In this document: positions 6,013 to 8,106 of the stretch, in pieces
Numbering within the stretch: position 1 is the stretch's first letter
Layout of the letters: every line of letters starts with the position of its first letter
From: Planctomycetota bacterium
GTDB taxonomy: Bacteria > Planctomycetota > Planctomycetia > Pirellulales > Pirellulaceae
Assembly: GCA_026692885.1 (NCBI GenBank)
Contig: JAPLNJ010000810.1
Location: 1-8,106 of the forward strand
Direction: 5' to 3'
DNA length: 8,106 bases
Position numbers and translations under genes: made by a program
The notes under the pieces: model-generated
What the model saw: the letters and a program-made list of their open reading frames with translations, nothing else
What the model was told of the DNA's origin: nothing
Database searches by the model: none

Positions 6013-6137
6013 AACAGCCACAGCAAGGTCGCGCCAAACGCCACGCCGAAGCGGCCCAGAACGCCGGACTGCCAGCGATCAACGGTGCGCGCGTGGAGTG
6101 GCGCGAAGATGGTTGGATTCAGCCATGTGTCGTTCAT
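5979..6137 (-). pseudogene. Truncated gene start with one membrane-like segment
   Basis: From an ATG at 6137, with GGAG seven bases upstream, this frame encodes MNDTWLNPTIFAPLHARTVD, then RWQSGVLGRFGV and a hydrophobic stretch AFGATLLWLFL (residues 33-43). Third positions are largely G or C, as in the neighbouring genes. Exactly at residue 43 the frame enters the right arm of the nested palindrome (6012 downward) and ends ten codons later at TAG 5979-5981. The simplest reading is the 5' end of a membrane-protein gene cut off by the element. The other side of the element (5815-5899) does not resume a hydrophobic frame. I do not recognise the family, and a genuine 52-residue small protein cannot be excluded. 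Confidence 0.4.
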
Positions 6138-6171
6138 CAGGGGGCTCCAGTAAGGGCTTGAACACGGTTGT

Positions 6172-6276
6172 TAAGTACCCCGTCATAAGTTCCGGTGTAG
6201 GACGGTTTGCCAAACCGTCCAGGACGGAATGGCATTCCGTCCTACAAGGACTTGAAAACTTATGCATCGGTACTTA
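6172..6276. repeat. REPIN-like nested element downstream of the WD40 gene
   Basis: The outer arms 6172-6191 (TAAGTACC...ATAAGTT) and 6257-6276 pair at 16 of 20 positions. Inside, TGTA (6196-6199) and TACA (6243-6246) close a stem. That stem consists of two 21-nt palindromes separated by one base: GGACGGTTTG-C-CAAACCGTCC (6200-6220) and GGACGGAATG-G-CATTCCGTCC (6222-6242). Each has perfect 10-bp arms and they share GGACGG and CCGTCC ends. The region can therefore fold as one large hairpin or two small ones. It ends seven bases from the WD40 stop codon and could act in 3'-end formation or message stability. Confidence 0.88.
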
Positions 6277-6282
6277 CTACGG

Positions 6283-8106
6283 TCACTCCGGCAACTGCAG
6301 CAGCCGGATCGTGTTGTCGAAGCCGGCGGAGAGAGCCGAGCGGCCATCGGGCGAAAAGGCCACCGTCACCAACTGGGCGGTGTGTCCTTCAAAACAGCCC
6401 AGCAATCGGCCCGTGGCCACCTCCCGGAGTCGCACACAATAGTCGAACCCGGCATTCCCGTAGGGCGGCGGACCGCCGCTGCCGCCGCTGCTGAGAATAC
6501 AACGGCCGTCAGGGGAGAAGGTGACAGCGGTCTCGCCGGTCTTGCATCCGGAAAACGACCGGATTTGCCGACCCGTTTCCACGTCCCACAGCCGCACGCT
6601 CCTGTCCTCGCAGCTGGAGACGGCCTGCCGCCCGTCGGGAGAAAATGCGACCCTGTTCACCTGCTCCGTGTGCCCCTCGAAACGGCGCACCTCCTTGCCT
6701 GTTTCCACGTCCCACAGCCGTACTGTCGCGTCGAAGCCGCCCGACAGGATGCGGCGACCGTCGGGAGCGACGGCCACACAGCGCACTCCGTTTTCGTGGC
6801 CCGTGAACTGCCGCAGTTCGGCGCCGGTCTTGACGTCCCACAGGCGAATCGTCCGGTCGTCGGAACAGGAGATGACCTGGCTTCCATCCGGCGAGAAAGC
6901 GGCCCTCCAGACACGGTCGGTATGTCCGGTGAAGCGACGAATTTCCTTGCCGGTGTCCACTTCCCACAGACGGATCGCGAAATCGCGATTCGCTGCGTCA
7001 GAGCCTGCCGAGAGGGCCTGCCGGCCATCGGGCGAGAGCGCCACGCTGTAGACAGGTTGCGTATTCCCCTCGAACTGCCGGACCTCCTTGCCGGTTTCCA
7101 CGTCCCACAAACGGATCATCTTGTCGCCGCTGCCGGACAGGATCTGGTGACCGTCGGGTGAAAAGGCCACACTTTCCACGATGCCAGTGTGACCCTCGAA
7201 GCGGCGGATCTCGGTGATTTCGTACGGCGGTTTTTCGGCCGGAACCTCCAGGATGGAAATCATCTGCTTCTTGCCCTTCGTCAGCGTCACCTTGTCGGCC
7301 GACAGCCGGAAGTCGTCCGGTTGGCCGACCAGTTCCAACTCATACTCGCCCGGCGGCAATTCGGCCAGCTTGCTGATCTTGGGAACGATGACCGTCACCA
7401 ACTTCTCCGGCTGCTTGACCATGATGGGCAGATCGAAGCCGTTCGTTTCGATGGCAAGCTGGCCCGCGTCCTGGGAGCTGGCTGGTTTCTGTCGATTGTC
7501 GGTTTCCGTGAACCACACGAGTCGCACGGTCTTGTCGTTGCCGCCACAGGCCGCGAAACGCCCGTCGGGCGAAAAGGTCGCGTGGAGCGGTCTCCCGCTG
7601 GGCGGCCAGTCGAAACGCACGATTTCCAGGCCGTGGGCCACTTCCCACAGGCTTATTCGGCGATGGGTTTGCGCATCGTCTACGCCAACGACCGAAAGGA
7701 TCCGACGACCGTCCGGCGAAAAGGCGGCGGTGATCGCGGTCGGTTGACTTGGGAAGGACCGGATCAGATGACCGCTCTTCACTTCCCACAACCGCATGGT
7801 ACGGTCGTGACTTGCGGAAAGGGCCGCATTGCCGTCCGGTGAAAAAGCCACGGAATAAATGGGGCCTGCATGTCCCTCGAATCGCCGCAACTCCTTACCG
7901 CTTTCGACGTCCCACAGGCGAACCGTCTTGTTCCAGTCACCGGACAGGAGAATACGGCCATCACGAGAAATGGTCACATCCGTTACAGCCTGGTCTTCCT
8001 GGAGAATGCGGTTTTGCCGCTTATGTTCCACGTCCCAGAGCCGCACGGTGCCATCCCAACTGTTCGAGACAATGTAACGCCCGTCGGGCGAGAACGTACG
8101 GGCGGA
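6283..8106 (-). CDS. WD40-repeat protein, 3' part (start outside window)
   Basis: The frame is open to the window edge at 8106 and ends with TGA at 6283-6285, giving 607 residues of a longer protein. An in-frame GTG near 8046 is only the second-strand codon of a blade, not a start. Twelve WD40 blades are visible, each with (F/V)SPDGR...LS...D.TVRLWDVETGKE...F.GHT. Five lie before and seven after an insert at about residues 200-295 (7224-7500). The insert contains LPPGEYELELVGQPDDFRLS and KVTLTKGK, a small beta-rich domain of the PEGA-like sort seen in planctomycete kinase/WD40 proteins. Seven blades could form one propeller after the insert. The role is probably a protein-interaction scaffold. 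An N-terminal Ser/Thr kinase domain is plausible but not visible. The 3' end is duplicated as a broken fragment at 4314-4464. Confidence 0.92.
   Translation of the reverse strand, partial: SARTFSPDGRYIVSNSWDGTVRLWDVEHKRQNRILQEDQAVTDVTISRDGRILLSGDWNKTVRLWDVESGKELRRFEGHAGPIYSVAFSPDGNAALSASHDRTMRLWEVKSGHLIRSFPSQPTAITAAFSPDGRRILSVVGVDDAQTHRRISLWEVAHGLEIVRFDWPPSGRPLHATFSPDGRFAACGGNDKTVRLVWFTETDNRQKPASSQDAGQLAIETNGFDLPIMVKQPEKLVTVIVPKISKLAELPPGEYELELVGQPDDFRLSADKVTLTKGKKQMISILEVPAEKPPYEITEIRRFEGHTGIVESVAFSPDGHQILSGSGDKMIRLWDVETGKEVRQFEGNTQPVYSVALSPDGRQALSAGSDAANRDFAIRLWEVDTGKEIRRFTGHTDRVWRAAFSPDGSQVISCSDDRTIRLWDVKTGAELRQFTGHENGVRCVAVAPDGRRILSGGFDATVRLWDVETGKEVRRFEGHTEQVNRVAFSPDGRQAVSSCEDRSVRLWDVETGRQIRSFSGCKTGETAVTFSPDGRCILSSGGSGGPPPYGNAGFDYCVRLREVATGRLLGCFEGHTAQLVTVAFSPDGRSALSAGFDNTIRLLQLPE

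Noticed and set aside
6262..7161. Long plus-strand open frame opposite the WD40 gene (299 residues)
   Set aside because: It is periodic because it mirrors the WD40 repeats in antisense; the minus strand carries clear SPDGR...RLWDV blades. Other long plus-strand frames opposite the WD40 gene are rejected for the same reason.

Overview
The window looks like a chromosomal segment of a high-GC planctomycete (Planctomycetota). Three things suggest this: a very large exported hydrazine-synthase-alpha-like protein with two CXXCH haem motifs, a long WD40 protein of the type abundant in that phylum, and intergenic spacers packed with palindromic repeats. The assignment is inference from style; no rRNA or marker gene is present.

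Layout. Positions 24-3509 (+) hold one exported 1161-residue protein: signal peptide, beta-sandwich, TolB/WD40-like propeller, two c-type haem sites, and a second beta-sandwich that resembles the first. Positions 3510-4313 carry no convincing gene. They hold a cluster of inverted repeats: a 28-bp-arm hairpin inside imperfect outer arms, a nested palindrome at 3729-3833, twin GACGCTCTGCGTC hairpins, and a 27-bp-arm hairpin at 4073-4136. Positions 4314-4552 (-) are a frameshifted remnant of a WD40 gene 3' end.

Positions 4561-5746 form a small defence/stability island. A DUF4258 protein and an acidic 75-residue partner are encoded on the minus strand. A ParD/ParE-type toxin-antitoxin pair is encoded divergently on the plus strand. 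Positions 5747-6282 hold two more nested palindromic elements and a short minus-strand reading frame with a good ribosome binding site that runs straight into one of them. Positions 6283-8106 (-) are the 3' part of a 12-repeat WD40 protein whose start lies beyond the window.

The most notable points are: (1) composite elements in which an outer inverted repeat encloses two tandem small palindromes, a REPIN-like plan seen three times with different sequences; (2) a direct repeat of about 151 bp, the WD40 3' end, that brackets the toxin-antitoxin island; (3) the toxin-first DUF4258/75-residue pair as a candidate uncharacterised toxin-antitoxin system; (4) the HzsA-like cytochrome with matching N- and C-terminal sandwich domains. 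No direct cooperation between the large cytochrome, the TA modules and the WD40 protein can be read from the sequence.
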